From: WHSW01 sp963749365
GTDB lineage: Bacteria; Actinomycetota; Thermoleophilia; Solirubrobacterales; 70-9
Direction: 5' to 3'
Assembly (NCBI GenBank): GCA_963749365.1
Contig: CAVVME010000004.1
Span: forward strand, 558,001-622,000
Length of the DNA stretch: 64,000 bases
A program made the position numbers and the translations under genes. The notes beneath the pieces are model-generated. The model was not told the origin of the DNA. It saw nothing but the letters and a program-made list of their open reading frames with translations, and searched no databases. This document shows, one piece after another, positions 52,016-61,115 of this stretch; within the stretch, counting starts at the first letter, position 1; each line of letters begins with the position of its first letter.

Positions 52016-53004
52016 GCGCCAAGCCACCGCCCGCCTCCGCCGCTTCGCGCCAGGGGCCGGACTCCCGGGTCCACGTCACCCGCTCGCGCGCCAGCCCGGG
52101 CGGGTCGGAGGCGGTCGAGGGGCGACCGTTCCGCGAACGAAAGCCCGCCTGGCTCAAGGTCCCGGCTCCCGGCGGGACGACCTACCGGCGGCTGAAGCGC
52201 TCGATCGAGTCCGACAACCTGCACACGGTCTGCGAGGAGGCGAACTGCCCCAATGTCGGCGAGTGCTGGGAGCGGGGCACGGCGACATTCATGATCCTCG
52301 GCGACGTCTGCACCCGTCGCTGCGGGTTCTGCAACGTGAAGACCGGTGTTCCGACCTGGAACGACCCGCTCGAGCCGCTCCGCGTCGCCGCCCAGGTCAA
52401 GCGGATGGGGCTGCGCCACGCGGTGATCACCTCGGTCGACCGCGACGACCTGCCCGACTACGGTGCCGGCGCCTTCGTCGGCGTGATCCGCTCGATCCGG
52501 ATCCAGGCGCCGGGCTGCAAGGTCGAGGTCCTGACCCCGGACTTCCGCGGCCAGGAGATGCCGTTGGCGAAGGTGATCGGCGAGCACCCCGACGTCTTCA
52601 ACCACAACGTCGAGACCGTCCCCCGGCTCTACCCCCGCGCTCGCAGGGGCTCGGACTTCCTGCGCTCGTGCCGGGTGCTGGCGATGGCGAAGGAGATCGG
52701 CGGCGATCGGGTCCTGACCAAGTCGGGGCTGATGGTCGGGCTGGGCGAGGACTTCGACGAGATGGTCGACGCTTTCGAGACCCTGCGCGCACACGGGGTC
52801 CAGATCCTGACCGTGGGCCAGTACCTGCGCCCCACCCGCGACCACCTCCCGGTCGTTCGCTACTGGCATCCGGACGAGTTCGAGGCCCTGCGCGAAGCGG
52901 CGCTGGGGCTCGGCTTCGAGTCGGTCGCGGCCGGACCGCTGGTCCGCAGCTCCTATCACGCCGACGAATCCGCTCGCGAGGCCGTCGAGCGGCGCGCCGC
53001 CTAG
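52012..53004 (+). CDS. lipA: Lipoyl synthase (radical SAM)
   Basis: A 330-residue protein. The auxiliary-cluster cysteines are in CEEANCPNVGEC and the radical-SAM cluster in CTRRCGFCNV; the C-terminal RSSYHAD serine ligand is present. It inserts two sulfurs into octanoyl-E2 to give lipoate. The first 45 residues form a Pro/Ser/Arg-rich extension encoded by a degenerate relative of the palindromic element (CCGCCGCTTCGCGCC near 52036). Confidence 0.96.
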   Translation: MSAKPPPASAASRQGPDSRVHVTRSRASPGGSEAVEGRPFRERKPAWLKVPAPGGTTYRRLKRSIESDNLHTVCEEANCPNVGECWERGTATFMILGDVCTRRCGFCNVKTGVPTWNDPLEPLRVAAQVKRMGLRHAVITSVDRDDLPDYGAGAFVGVIRSIRIQAPGCKVEVLTPDFRGQEMPLAKVIGEHPDVFNHNVETVPRLYPRARRGSDFLRSCRVLAMAKEIGGDRVLTKSGLMVGLGEDFDEMVDAFETLRAHGVQILTVGQYLRPTRDHLPVVRYWHPDEFEALREAALGLGFESVAAGPLVRSSYHADESAREAVERRAA

Positions 53005-53011
53005 CGGCGAG

Positions 53012-53485
53012 CTAGAGGTCGCGGCCGAGCAGCAGGCTGCGCACGTCGGCCTTCAGGTCACCTCTGAACCCGAGCCGGTGATAGAGCGCCAGAGCAGCGG
53101 CGTTGCCCTCGTCGACGTCGAGCTCGACCCGGGTGCAGCCGCGTTCCCGCGCGCGCTCGAGCGCCAGCTCGATCAGCGCTCGGCCGAGCCCGAGGCCACG
53201 ACCGGTCTCGCGCACGAACACGTCCTCGATCCAGGCGTCTTCGGAGTCCGTCCACACGCTCCAGCGATAGCGCAGCTGACAGACCCCGTTCGCCGGCGCG
53301 GAGCCCAGCGCGCCGAGCAGGTAGTCGGCATCCCCCCGCGCCCTGATCCGCTCGACCGAGGCGAGCATCCGATCGTCGGACGGGGCGGCGGCGCCTATCC
53401 AGTCCCGGAACTCACCGAGCAGCTCGGCCACCTGAGCCAGGTCTTCCTCGCCCGCCGGCCACACGCGAGCCTCCGCGTCGTTCAT
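53012..53485 (-). CDS. GNAT-family N-acetyltransferase
   Basis: A 157-residue GNAT protein: AWIEDVFVRETGRGLGLGRALIELALERARERGC is the acetyl-CoA-binding core (motif A with RGLGLGRAL), followed by VELDVDEGNAAALALYHRLGFR. Substrate unknown. It is convergent with lipA. Confidence 0.88.
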   Translation of the reverse strand: MNDAEARVWPAGEEDLAQVAELLGEFRDWIGAAAPSDDRMLASVERIRARGDADYLLGALGSAPANGVCQLRYRWSVWTDSEDAWIEDVFVRETGRGLGLGRALIELALERARERGCTRVELDVDEGNAAALALYHRLGFRGDLKADVRSLLLGRDL

Positions 53486-53579
53486 GCCCGCATACCCTGC
53501 CAGCTTTGATCCCGCTCAAGGACAACCTGCCGACGAGCCGCTTCCCGGTCCTCCCCGGACCCCCGGCCGCGGCCCACTG

Positions 53580-53765
53580 ATGGACCCGAAGCTGCGCACT
53601 GCCGTGCTCGTCGGCGGACTCGCCTTCGTCGCCCTGTTCGCGGGGATGACGCTTGTGGCGGCGCTCGAGCAGGGCGTCAACATCGTCGTCGTGCTCTCGG
53701 TTGCGATCATCCTCGTGCTCGGCCTGGCGCTGATCGGCGCCCTGCGTGATCCGCCCGACCGCTAG
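53580..53765 (+). CDS. Small membrane protein, two helices
   Basis: From ATG 53580, 61 residues with two hydrophobic helices (AVLVGGLAFVALFAGMTLVAAL; NIVVVLSVAIILVLGLALIGAL) and a short tail (RDPPDR). The frame also extends upstream to 53484 but that part is Pro-rich and overlaps the GNAT start region. Unrecognised. Confidence 0.6.
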   Translation: MDPKLRTAVLVGGLAFVALFAGMTLVAALEQGVNIVVVLSVAIILVLGLALIGALRDPPDR

Positions 53766-53796
53766 ACGCCCAGGGCGCGGCGCTAGGCTGAACGGC

Positions 53797-54069
53797 ATGT
53801 GTCGAAACATCCACACCCTGCACAACTTCGATCCACCCGCGACCAAGGAGGAGATCCACGAGGCCGCGCTTCAGTACGTGCGCAAGATCAGCGGCTCGAC
53901 GAAGCCCTCGCAGGCGAACGTCGAGGCCTTCGACAGAGGCGTCGCCGAGATCACTGCCGCGACCGAGCGCCTGCTCGAGGGCCTCGTCTCCTCGGCACCG
54001 CCGAAGGACCGCGAGGTCGAGGCCGCCAAGCGCCGCGCCCGTTACGAGAAGCGCTTCGCCGCTGCCTGA
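53797..54069 (+). CDS. DUF2277-family protein
   Basis: A 90-residue protein beginning MCRNIHTLHNFDPPATKEEIHEAALQYVRKISG, the signature of DUF2277. Widespread in Actinobacteria; function unknown. All-helical by appearance, cytoplasmic. Confidence 0.85.
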   Translation: MCRNIHTLHNFDPPATKEEIHEAALQYVRKISGSTKPSQANVEAFDRGVAEITAATERLLEGLVSSAPPKDREVEAAKRRARYEKRFAAA

Positions 54070-54082
54070 GCCAAGCGTTGGC

Positions 54083-54484
54083 TCACGCCGACGTGTTCAG
54101 TTCCACGGCGGCGCGAATCAGCGCCTTCAACGCCTTTTCATCGATCTTGTCGTCCTCGTGGATATCGATCGCACGCCTGGTGTTGCCTTCGAGGCTGGAG
54201 TTGAAGAGGCCTGAAGGGTCCTCCAACGAGGCGCCCTTGAAGAAGGTCATCTTGACGACGTTCTTGTAGGTCTCACCCGTGCATACGATTCCGCCATGCG
54301 ACCAGACGGGGACCCCTCTCCACTTCCACTCCTCGACCACCTCGGGATCGGCCTGCTTGACGAGGCTTCGGACCCGAGCGAGCGTCTCGCCCCGCCAATC
54401 ACTCAGCTCCTCGATCCTCCCGTCGATCAGCTGAGAGGGAGAGTCCCCTTTTCCTTCCTGCGACTCGTGCTTCGTCTTCTTCAT
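54083..54484 (-). CDS. DUF1801-domain protein
   Basis: A 133-residue protein (EEWKWRGVPVWSHGGIVCTGETYKNVVKMTFFKGASLEDPSGLFN...RRAIDIHEDDKIDEKALKALI). The YdhG/DUF1801 fold resembles the frataxin-like iron-binding proteins, but function is not established. The downstream gene of a pair with another DUF1801 protein at 54537. Confidence 0.82.
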   Translation of the reverse strand: MKKTKHESQEGKGDSPSQLIDGRIEELSDWRGETLARVRSLVKQADPEVVEEWKWRGVPVWSHGGIVCTGETYKNVVKMTFFKGASLEDPSGLFNSSLEGNTRRAIDIHEDDKIDEKALKALIRAAVELNTSA

Positions 54485-54536
54485 CGTTGTTGTCGCTTTC
54501 TTGATCGTGGTTGTCGCTCGCCGTCACTTGGGCCGC

Positions 54537-54977
54537 TCACATTCGTTCGCCAGGCAATCGGCTGGCCTGCTGCACCCAAGCGGCGAACTGAGCTTCGTCG
54601 AGCTGGTCGTCCTCATGGATGTCGAGGTAGCGCACGTCCTCTTGCTTGGACTCGCCCGGGGGGACAGGACGCAGCGACCTGCCGCGGAAGAAAGCCACCT
54701 TGACGTACTTGGTGAAGCAATGAAAGCTGAGGAACCAGCCCTCGCCCTCGGCTCCGTACAGCGGCGAGTTCCACTTGACCGCCTTGCGCACGCCGGGGAC
54801 GGTGCGCACGATGAGCGCGTCCAGGCGGCGCCCGAGGTCGCGTTTCCAGCCCGGCATGGCCGCGATGTAGGCCTGCACGGGGGCGTCGCCGTCGGCCTTC
54901 GCGATCTGGGGGTTGCCGCCTGCGAGGAGGGTCGGCTTTGCGCCCTTCGCGGACTTCTTGGAGGTCCTCTTGGCCAT
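54537..54977 (-). CDS. DUF1801-domain protein
   Basis: A 146-residue protein with a Lys-rich start (MAKRTSKKSAKGAKP) and a DUF1801 domain (IAAMPGWKRDLGRRLDALIVRTVPGVRKAVKWNSPLYG...FHCFTKYVKVAFFRGRSLRPVPPG...YLDIHEDDQLDEAQFAAWV). Paralogue of the downstream gene; the pair is probably one transcript. Confidence 0.82.
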   Translation of the reverse strand: MAKRTSKKSAKGAKPTLLAGGNPQIAKADGDAPVQAYIAAMPGWKRDLGRRLDALIVRTVPGVRKAVKWNSPLYGAEGEGWFLSFHCFTKYVKVAFFRGRSLRPVPPGESKQEDVRYLDIHEDDQLDEAQFAAWVQQASRLPGERM

Positions 54978-55033
54978 TCGTTCACTTTAGTCCCGGCATC
55001 CAAGACAGTTCTGTGAACCCCGCACCTTGTCTC

Positions 55034-55278
55034 GTGACAGCGCGGCATCTACCGTCCTTTCACGGGGGTCGGCCGATCGCGGAGCTGAAGAGAAAGGGAG
55101 ATCGCGCGGAACTGGAGGTCGCGCGCGACCTTAGTCGCCGCGGGTACAGGCTGGTAGCGGGATGCGTGTACTCAGTCTGCGTATTCGCGACACGGGCAAC
55201 GGCCAACGATCAGGCGTCCGGTACGCACGCGACTACCGCAATCCGTACCCGCTCCCTGAGGCCGTCTTGCCGGGGTGA
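55034..55278 (+). pseudogene. Remnant of a PD-(D/E)XK-type endonuclease-like gene
   Basis: In one frame (GTG 55034 onward) AELKRKGDRAELEVARDLSRRGYRLV looks like the N-terminal helix of the group I intron-associated PD-(D/E)XK endonuclease family. The middle with the catalytic residues is missing; directly after it, in another frame (55162-55278), LSLRIRDTGNGQRSGVRYARDYRNP looks like the family C-terminus. An internal deletion plus frameshift explains this. The family call rests on recall of motifs. Confidence 0.45.
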
Positions 55279-55380
55279 CCGGGATGGAGTTGGCCGGACG
55301 ACTTTCGAACCCCTCATTCGTTCGCGACCTGCGTTCGCTGCTCAGATACCGACCTGTGACCAGTCGGGGACACTTGAACC

Positions 55381-55548
55381 GTGGCCAGTCAAGACGAACA
55401 GATCGTCCGCCGCCACGCCGAGATCGTCAACTCCAGCGAATCGGTGGACCAGGCCATGGCGGCGTTGGAGCCGCTCGCACGCATCCTGCGGATCGATTGG
55501 CACTACGACGCCGAGGAGGCCCGCGCTAGGTTCGAGCGAGGGGCTTGA
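55381..55548 (+). CDS. Hypothetical 55-residue protein
   Basis: From GTG 55381, VASQDEQIVRRHAEIVNSSESVDQAMAALEPLARILRIDWHYDAEEARARFERGA. Amphipathic helix content and codon bias look coding; no family recognised. It lies between the endonuclease remnant and tRNA-Ala, a region of apparent past insertion. Confidence 0.4.
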   Translation: MASQDEQIVRRHAEIVNSSESVDQAMAALEPLARILRIDWHYDAEEARARFERGA

Positions 55549-55565
55549 AGCAACCGGCCGTGCGA

Positions 55566-55638
55566 TGGAGCCAGCGGGATTCGAACCCGCGACCTCCTGC
55601 TTGCAGGGCAGGCGCTCTCCCAACTGAGCTATGGCCCC
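55566..55638 (-). tRNA. tRNA-Ala (UGC)
   Basis: Minus-strand cloverleaf of 73 nt: acceptor GGGGCCA/TGGCTCC, D arm AGCTCAGTTGGGAGAGC, anticodon arm CCTGC-CCTGCAA-GCAGG with anticodon UGC, T arm CGGG-TTCGAAT-CCCG, discriminator A; CCA not encoded. Position 33, nearly always U, is C here. Confidence 0.93.
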
Positions 55639-55746
55639 TGGCCGTCGATTGTAGGTCGGTGCGGCGAGTCGCCGAGGGCGCTCGCGACCGGTTCGCCGAC
55701 GGGCGCTGTCCACGAGCGATCTTTGTGGGAGGATCGCTGGCCGAGG

Positions 55747-57108
55747 GTGGAATCGAAAAGCGCCGAGACTGAGAGCCAAGCGGTCGCCGTCGGCGAGCGC
55801 GAGGATCCCGACAAGTCGCCGCAGGCGGCCGAGCAGGCGGCCGGGCAGGCACCGCCGGGCAAGGGCCGGGCGGAGGTCTCGAACCTCGACATCGTCCGCC
55901 ACTACTTCGACCTCGCGGCCGACCACCTCAGGCTCGCCGACGACCTCCGGGTCGTCTTCTGGACCCCCTATCGAGAGGTCACCGTCCAGATCCCGATCAA
56001 GCTCGCCGACGGCAAGACCCATGTGTTCTCCGGCTACCGGATCCAGCACAACGGGGCTCGCGGTCCGTACAAGGGCGGGATCCGCTTCCATCCCGAGGTC
56101 GACGTCGACGAGGTCCGGGCGCTGGCCTCATTGATGACCTGGAAGACGGCGGTCGCCGGGGTCCCGTTCGGCGGCGCCAAGGGCGGCGTCAACTGCCCGG
56201 CGGGCGAGCTCGAGCCGGCCGACCTGCAGCGGATCGCGCGCTCGTTCATGGACAAGATCGAGAAGGTGCTCGGCCCGACCCGCGACATCCCGGCCCCCGA
56301 CGTGAACACCAACGCCCAGACGATGGCCTGGTTAATGGACGAGTACGGCAAGCTGCACGGCCACACGCCGGCGATCTGCACCGGCAAGCCGATCGCGCTC
56401 GAGGGCTCCTACGGACGCGAGGCGGCGACCGGCCGCGGCTGCGTCTACATGGTCCGCGAGGCCGCTCCGCAGCTCGGCCTCTCGATCGCCGACACGACCT
56501 TCGTGATCCAGGGCTACGGCAACGTCGGCTCGTGGGCGGCGCGCCTGATGCAGCAGCTCGGGGCGCGGATGGTCGCTGTCTCAGACGCCAACGGCGCGAT
56601 CCGCGCCGACGACGGTATCGACGCTTACGGGCTCCAGGAGCACATCGCCGGCGGCGGGCTGATCACCGAGTTCGAGGGCGTCGAGCAGATCGACCCGGAC
56701 GACCTGATCGCGGTGCCCTGCGACGTCTTTATCCCCGCGGCGCTCGGGGGGATGATCCACGAGCACAACGCCGACCGGATGCAGTGCAAGGTGCTGGTCG
56801 AGGGCGCCAACAGCCCGACGACGCCGATCGCCGACCAGATCCTGCGCGAGAAGAACGTCTACATCATTCCCGACGTGATGGCGAACGCCGGTGGCGTCGT
56901 CGTCTCCTACTTCGAGTGGGTGCAGAACCTGCAGCACTTCCGCTGGGAGGAGCGCGAGGTCAACGACAAGCTCGGCACGATCATGCGCCGCGCCTACCGC
57001 GAGGTCTCCGGCCGCGCCAAGGAGGAGAAGCTCGACCTGCGCGAGGCCGCCTACCTGGTCGGGATCGAGCGCGTGGTCGACGCCTCGCGGACCCGCGGCT
57101 ACGTCTGA
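55747..57108 (+). CDS. gdhA: Glutamate dehydrogenase
   Basis: A 453-residue protein if GTG 55747 is used; TTG 55723 would add 8 residues. After a variable acidic start come the GDH motifs: GPYKGGIRFHPEVDVDEVRALASLMTWKTAVAGVPFGGAKGGV (catalytic Lys in GGAKGG), DIPAPDVNTNAQTMAWL, and the cofactor domain VIQGYGNVGSWAA. Interconverts glutamate and 2-oxoglutarate. Coenzyme preference was not assigned. Confidence 0.94.
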   Translation: MESKSAETESQAVAVGEREDPDKSPQAAEQAAGQAPPGKGRAEVSNLDIVRHYFDLAADHLRLADDLRVVFWTPYREVTVQIPIKLADGKTHVFSGYRIQHNGARGPYKGGIRFHPEVDVDEVRALASLMTWKTAVAGVPFGGAKGGVNCPAGELEPADLQRIARSFMDKIEKVLGPTRDIPAPDVNTNAQTMAWLMDEYGKLHGHTPAICTGKPIALEGSYGREAATGRGCVYMVREAAPQLGLSIADTTFVIQGYGNVGSWAARLMQQLGARMVAVSDANGAIRADDGIDAYGLQEHIAGGGLITEFEGVEQIDPDDLIAVPCDVFIPAALGGMIHEHNADRMQCKVLVEGANSPTTPIADQILREKNVYIIPDVMANAGGVVVSYFEWVQNLQHFRWEEREVNDKLGTIMRRAYREVSGRAKEEKLDLREAAYLVGIERVVDASRTRGYV

Positions 57109-57146
57109 GCCGGCGCCCCTAACGGGCTACCGGCGCCCTGGGCCGT

Positions 57147-57851
57147 TCAGAAGTCGAAGTCCTTGGGCTTGCCCTGCTCGAACCAGAGCTCGTCGTCCTC
57201 GGGGGCGTCGCGCAGGAACTCGGGCGTCTCTTCGAGCACGTCCTCGTCGTCGCCCTGGTCGCCGTCACCGCCCTCGTCGGCGATCTCGCCTTCGACGACC
57301 TCCACCTCCTCCGCCTCCTCCTCGGCCTCGTCGGCGGGCGCCTCGGTGGTCTGCTGCCGATCGGCTCCCTCCTCGGCCTCGGCGCTCTCGCCGGACTCCT
57401 CCGCGGCTTCCTCGTAAGGATGCTCGACCGTGTCGAGGGACTCGATCGGCGGCTCGCCCGCCGACGGCGGCGCCGGCGTCACCTCGGGCTCGTCCTCAAA
57501 CTCCAGGTCGAGCTCGAGGTCGAGCTCCTCCTCGCTCTGATCGAAGAACGGCGCCCCGGCGTCGGCCTGAGAGCCGGGCTCGGAGCCCTCCGCGTCCGGC
57601 GCCGGCGACTCGCCCGCCGTTTCGCTTGTCGGCGGCTCGGCGGGCCGTTCCTCGACCGCGACTCCCTCCGCGACCAGCGGCTCACTCGCGCTCGACTCCC
57701 CGGCGGCATCCGACTCGGGGAAATCGGGATCGCCCGGGCGGCTCGGCGGCCCAAAGGCCTCGTCCTCGAGCCGCTTGAGCTCGTCGTCGTCGGCGCCCAG
57801 GCGCCGCTTCAGATCGAGGTGCTGTCGAATCGCGTCGTCGAGGATTCCCAT
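57147..57851 (-). CDS. Acidic low-complexity actinobacterial protein
   Basis: A 234-residue protein. The N-terminus MGILDDAIRQHLDLKRRLGADDDELKRLEDEAFGP is a helical domain conserved in Actinobacteria; residues 40-210 are Glu/Asp/Ala/Pro-rich and probably disordered; the end DELWFEQGKPKDFDF is a short conserved motif. Function unknown. Two conserved ends joined by an acidic tether suggest a scaffold or binding partner. Confidence 0.78.
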   Translation of the reverse strand: MGILDDAIRQHLDLKRRLGADDDELKRLEDEAFGPPSRPGDPDFPESDAAGESSASEPLVAEGVAVEERPAEPPTSETAGESPAPDAEGSEPGSQADAGAPFFDQSEEELDLELDLEFEDEPEVTPAPPSAGEPPIESLDTVEHPYEEAAEESGESAEAEEGADRQQTTEAPADEAEEEAEEVEVVEGEIADEGGDGDQGDDEDVLEETPEFLRDAPEDDELWFEQGKPKDFDF

Positions 57852-57976
57852 GGCCGTGCGCTACGCGAAGACTACTCCGCGCCCTAGATTCGCCATGCCC
57901 ACACGCGTCCCTTTCCGTTCGGGCACACGGCGGGTATCCTGAATCCCCGCGGTCGGTCCAGCGACCGCCCGTATTC

Positions 57977-58051
<75 letters not shown>

Positions 58052-58146
58052 GGAAGCCCTGCTGCCGCAGCTCGATCGCACTTACACGGGTAACGTGCAT
58101 TTCAACTAACCGAAGCTCCTGACTCAGCGGTCAGTTGATGGCATCG

Positions 58147-58173
58147 GGGAGAGGACGATCATGCGAACAGGCA
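58147..58173 (+). repeat. 27-bp repeated ribosome site and start, copy 1
   Basis: Begins GGGAGAGGACGATCATG and continues for the next few codons; 26 of 27 bases match 61919-61945. It contains the Shine-Dalgarno and start codon of the secreted protein gene at 58161. Confidence 0.75.
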
Positions 58174-58724
58174 AATCAGAGATGAGCGATAGCCGAAAGG
58201 GAACTTGGCTCCGTCGCGCCGCGACCGTGCTCGCGGCGGGGATCCTTGCCGCGGTCCTCGCCGTAACGGCCGTTGTCGCGGGTCCCGGCTTTCTGAAGAA
58301 GTCCACCTACAAGAAGTCCGAGGGGATCTTCTCTACCTTCAAGGACGGGCCGGTGGATCTGTCGGACACGGGCACCGCAATCGCGACGCTAGACCTCGCG
58401 AAGGGAAAGTACGCGATCAACGCGAAGCTGTGGGTGGATCCGAACGACGCCGGAGGCGCCAACCCAAACGTCTTCGGCCGTTGCTTGCTCCTGGCCGGCT
58501 CGGGTGAGACCGCCGACGGGGACATCTCCGTGGTCAACCTGGCGAAGACGACGGCCGGCAACACGGCCGCGGGCACGTTGGCTCTCACCGTCGTGCACAA
58601 CTACACCGGCGGCGGTGGCACGGCGACGCTGAGCTGCGACGACAACGGCAGCAACGCGCGGGCCCACGACATCAAGATCACCGCAGTCCGCGGCCGCAGC
58701 CTGAGCAACGTCCTCGCCCCGTAG
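58161..58724 (+). CDS. Secreted protein of unknown function
   Basis: A 187-residue protein with signal sequence (basic KGTWLRRAA, hydrophobic LAAGILAAVLAVTAVVAGPG). The mature part is Gly/Thr/Asp-rich and likely beta-sheet, with two cysteines (GRCLLLAG, LSCDDNG) that may pair. No family recognised. The strong ribosome site GGGAGAGG precedes ATG 58161. The first gene of the accessory segment after tRNA-Ala(CGC). Confidence 0.7.
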   Translation: MRTGKSEMSDSRKGTWLRRAATVLAAGILAAVLAVTAVVAGPGFLKKSTYKKSEGIFSTFKDGPVDLSDTGTAIATLDLAKGKYAINAKLWVDPNDAGGANPNVFGRCLLLAGSGETADGDISVVNLAKTTAGNTAAGTLALTVVHNYTGGGGTATLSCDDNGSNARAHDIKITAVRGRSLSNVLAP

Positions 58725-58832
58725 ATTCATCGACGCCGGGGAGCACGTAGTGACGCCGTTCACCAACTAGGACGGCTCTCGTGTCCGCCCCCATCGCACC
58801 GCAATCTGACCGCATCGAGAGCAGGGCCTCAG

Positions 58833-58943
58833 GGGTGCCAGCCGAACGCTCGGTTGGGGTCTGCGCCCCACCCCCGAACACGTCCTCGCATCCTTGTGCG
58901 CGCGCCGCGGCGGACCTAGCGTCTCCTCACGGCCACAACCAGG
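58833..58943 (+). repeat. 111-bp repeated 5' module, copy 1
   Basis: Highly similar to 61116-61226 (an uninterrupted stretch starting TTGGGGTCTGCGCCCCACCC and running on is nearly identical). Contains a GGGG-tctgcg-CCCC hairpin. Each copy lies just upstream of a secreted-protein gene beginning ATGTTT. Confidence 0.8.
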
Positions 58944-58970
58944 AAGGGCACATGAGAGAGGAAGTTCAGC

Positions 58971-61099
58971 ATGTTTGAAAGAGGAATTTCGAAGCGATCG
59001 GTGGGGCTCCTAGCGTGCGCTGCGTGCCTGGCTGTGCTGCCGGGCGGCGCTGCCGCCAAGACCGGCTCGCCCCCGGTCGACCTCACGAACGCCGATCACT
59101 GCGACTTCATCGGCCAGCAACAAGGGTCGCTGTGCCTGCTGCCATTCCCCGACGACTACTACACGGTCCCCGACGCCGGCACGGCGACCGGGCTGCGCAT
59201 CAACCTGAAGACCGAGGCCACGCCGGCGAACGTCGCCGGCCAGCGGGTCGACACCGCCCCCTACAACCTCAACGACGGCTTCAGCCCCGGCCAGACGATC
59301 GTCGTCAAGGTTCCCGGCCTGGACAGCGTCGCCGCGATAGAAGAGGACCGGCGCGGTGCCGATCAACCACATCGGCCGGTACGCCCGCCCGGATCAGCCG
59401 ATCGTGGTGATCGACGCGAACGACCGGCGAGCGCTGGCCGATCTGGTCTGGAGATCGATTCCAACGCCACCGACCCGAACCGGGACGGCGCTCCTCATCC
59501 ACCCGGCCGTCAACTTCGCCGCCAAGCACCGCTACATCGTCGCCCTGCGCGACCTGCGAACCGCCCGCGGCCAGAGAGATCCCGGCCCCGAACGGCTTCC
59601 TCTACTACCGCGACAACCTGCGCTCCGAGGCTGCGGTGATCAACGAAGCGCCGCGACCACTTCAAGAGCATCTTCAAGACGCTGCGAAAGGCGCACATCA
59701 AGCGCAAGGACCTCTACCTCGCCTGGGACTTCACGGTCTCCAGCGACAAGAACATCGCCGCCCGGATGCTCCACATCCGCGACGACGCCTTCGCGCAGCT
59801 CGGCGACACCAACCTCGCCGACCTTGCCGTGGCTGGGGCAGCACCGCAGTTCAGCGTCAGCGAGCGTGCAGAACTTCACTGACGGCCGAGAGCCCCAACC
59901 TCGCCCGCCTCGTGCGGGGAACGTTCACCGTGCCCTGCTACCTGCGCCCCGACTGCGCCCCCGGGGGCACCTTCCAGCTCGATTCCAGACGAGCTGCCGA
60001 CCCGCAACGGCAACTGGACCGCCAACTTCGTCTGCATCATCCCCCGCGCCGCGATCGATCCCGGTGCCAGGCCTTCCCGCCCCTCCCTGTACGGACATGG
60101 CCTGCTGGGCAGCGCGGTGGAGGTCGCCTTCATCAACCAGCAGACACTGGCGCAGTTGGCCGACATCACCTTCTGCGCCACCGATCAGATCGGCTTCTCA
60201 TCGGCCGTGTTCTCGGTCCTGCAGAACCTCTCCAACTTCCCGAAACTGGGGGACCGGGTCCAGCAGGGATTGCTCGGACGAGCTCTTCCTGGGGCGGTTG
60301 ATGATCCACCCCAATGGCTTCCTGAGCAACGGGGCCTTCCACGTCGACGGGACGACCGGCTCGCCGGGGGTAATCGATCCCGCCCGCCTCTATTACCACG
60401 GCAACAGCCAGGGTGGCATCCTCGGCGGAGCGCTGACCGCGGTGGCCCCCGACTTCACCCGCGCTTCGCTCGGGTCGCCGGCGATGAACTACTCGGTGCT
60501 GCTCAACCGCCGGTCCACCGACAGGGACCCCTTCCCGCTGGTCCTCGATCCTGCCTACCCTGACAAGCTGACCCAACAACTCGGCCTGTCGCTGATCCAG
60601 ATGCTCTGGGATCGCGCCGACGCCAATGGCTATGCGCACCGGATGACAACCGATCCCCTGCCAAACACCCCAGCGACACAAGGTGCTGATGAATGTTGCC
60701 TTCGGCGATCACCAGGTCACCACCTGGCAGGCGGACGTGGAGGCAAGGACGATCGGAGCGGCTGCGCACGCCCCGATCGTCGATCCGGGCCGCTGGCCGG
60801 GCGTTGACCGGCTCTGGGGAATCCCGCGGATCCGCAGCTACCCGTTCGGCGGCTCGGCGATCTTCTACTGGGACATCGGCCCGATCCGTCCCGATCCCAA
60901 CAATCCGCTCAATACGATCGGCACCGACCCGCCGCCGCTCACCAACACGCCCAACCGGTCCGGGCAGAACCCGCACGGGGCGCCGAGCGCAGCGCTCGCC
61001 GAGCAGCAGCTGGTCTCGAACTTCCTGCAGCCAAACGGCGTGATCGTCAACCCCTGCGGCACCGCGCCCTGCTACGCGGGGACCTGGACCGGTCCCTAG
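58971..61099 (+). pseudogene. Secreted alpha/beta-hydrolase-like protein, broken by about eleven +1 insertions
   Basis: A signal peptide (SVGLLACAACLAVLPGGAAA) starts at ATG 58971. The protein can be followed through three cycling frames to the stop at 61099, about 700 residues. Clear segments include RYARPDQPIVVIDAN, LYLAWDFTVSSDKNIAARMLHIRDDAF, RGTFTVPCYLRPDCAPGG, RPSLYGHGLLGS, LGRLMIHPNGFLSNGAFHVDG, YYHGNSQGGILGGALTAVAPD (nucleophile-elbow-like) and VLMNVAFGDHQVTTWQADVE. Shifts lie near 59346, 59422, 59449, 59484, 59574, 59648, 59862, 59886, 59987, 60276 and 60676, all in the +1 direction, with no other decay between. As written it cannot make the full protein. Confidence 0.75.
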
Positions 61100-61115
61100 C
61101 CCGATCTGGCGTCAA

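Noticed and set aside
58852..58872. Intrinsic terminator in the repeated module (GGGG-tctgcg-CCCC)
   Set aside because: No U-run follows the short hairpin in either copy; it is more likely part of the conserved leader.
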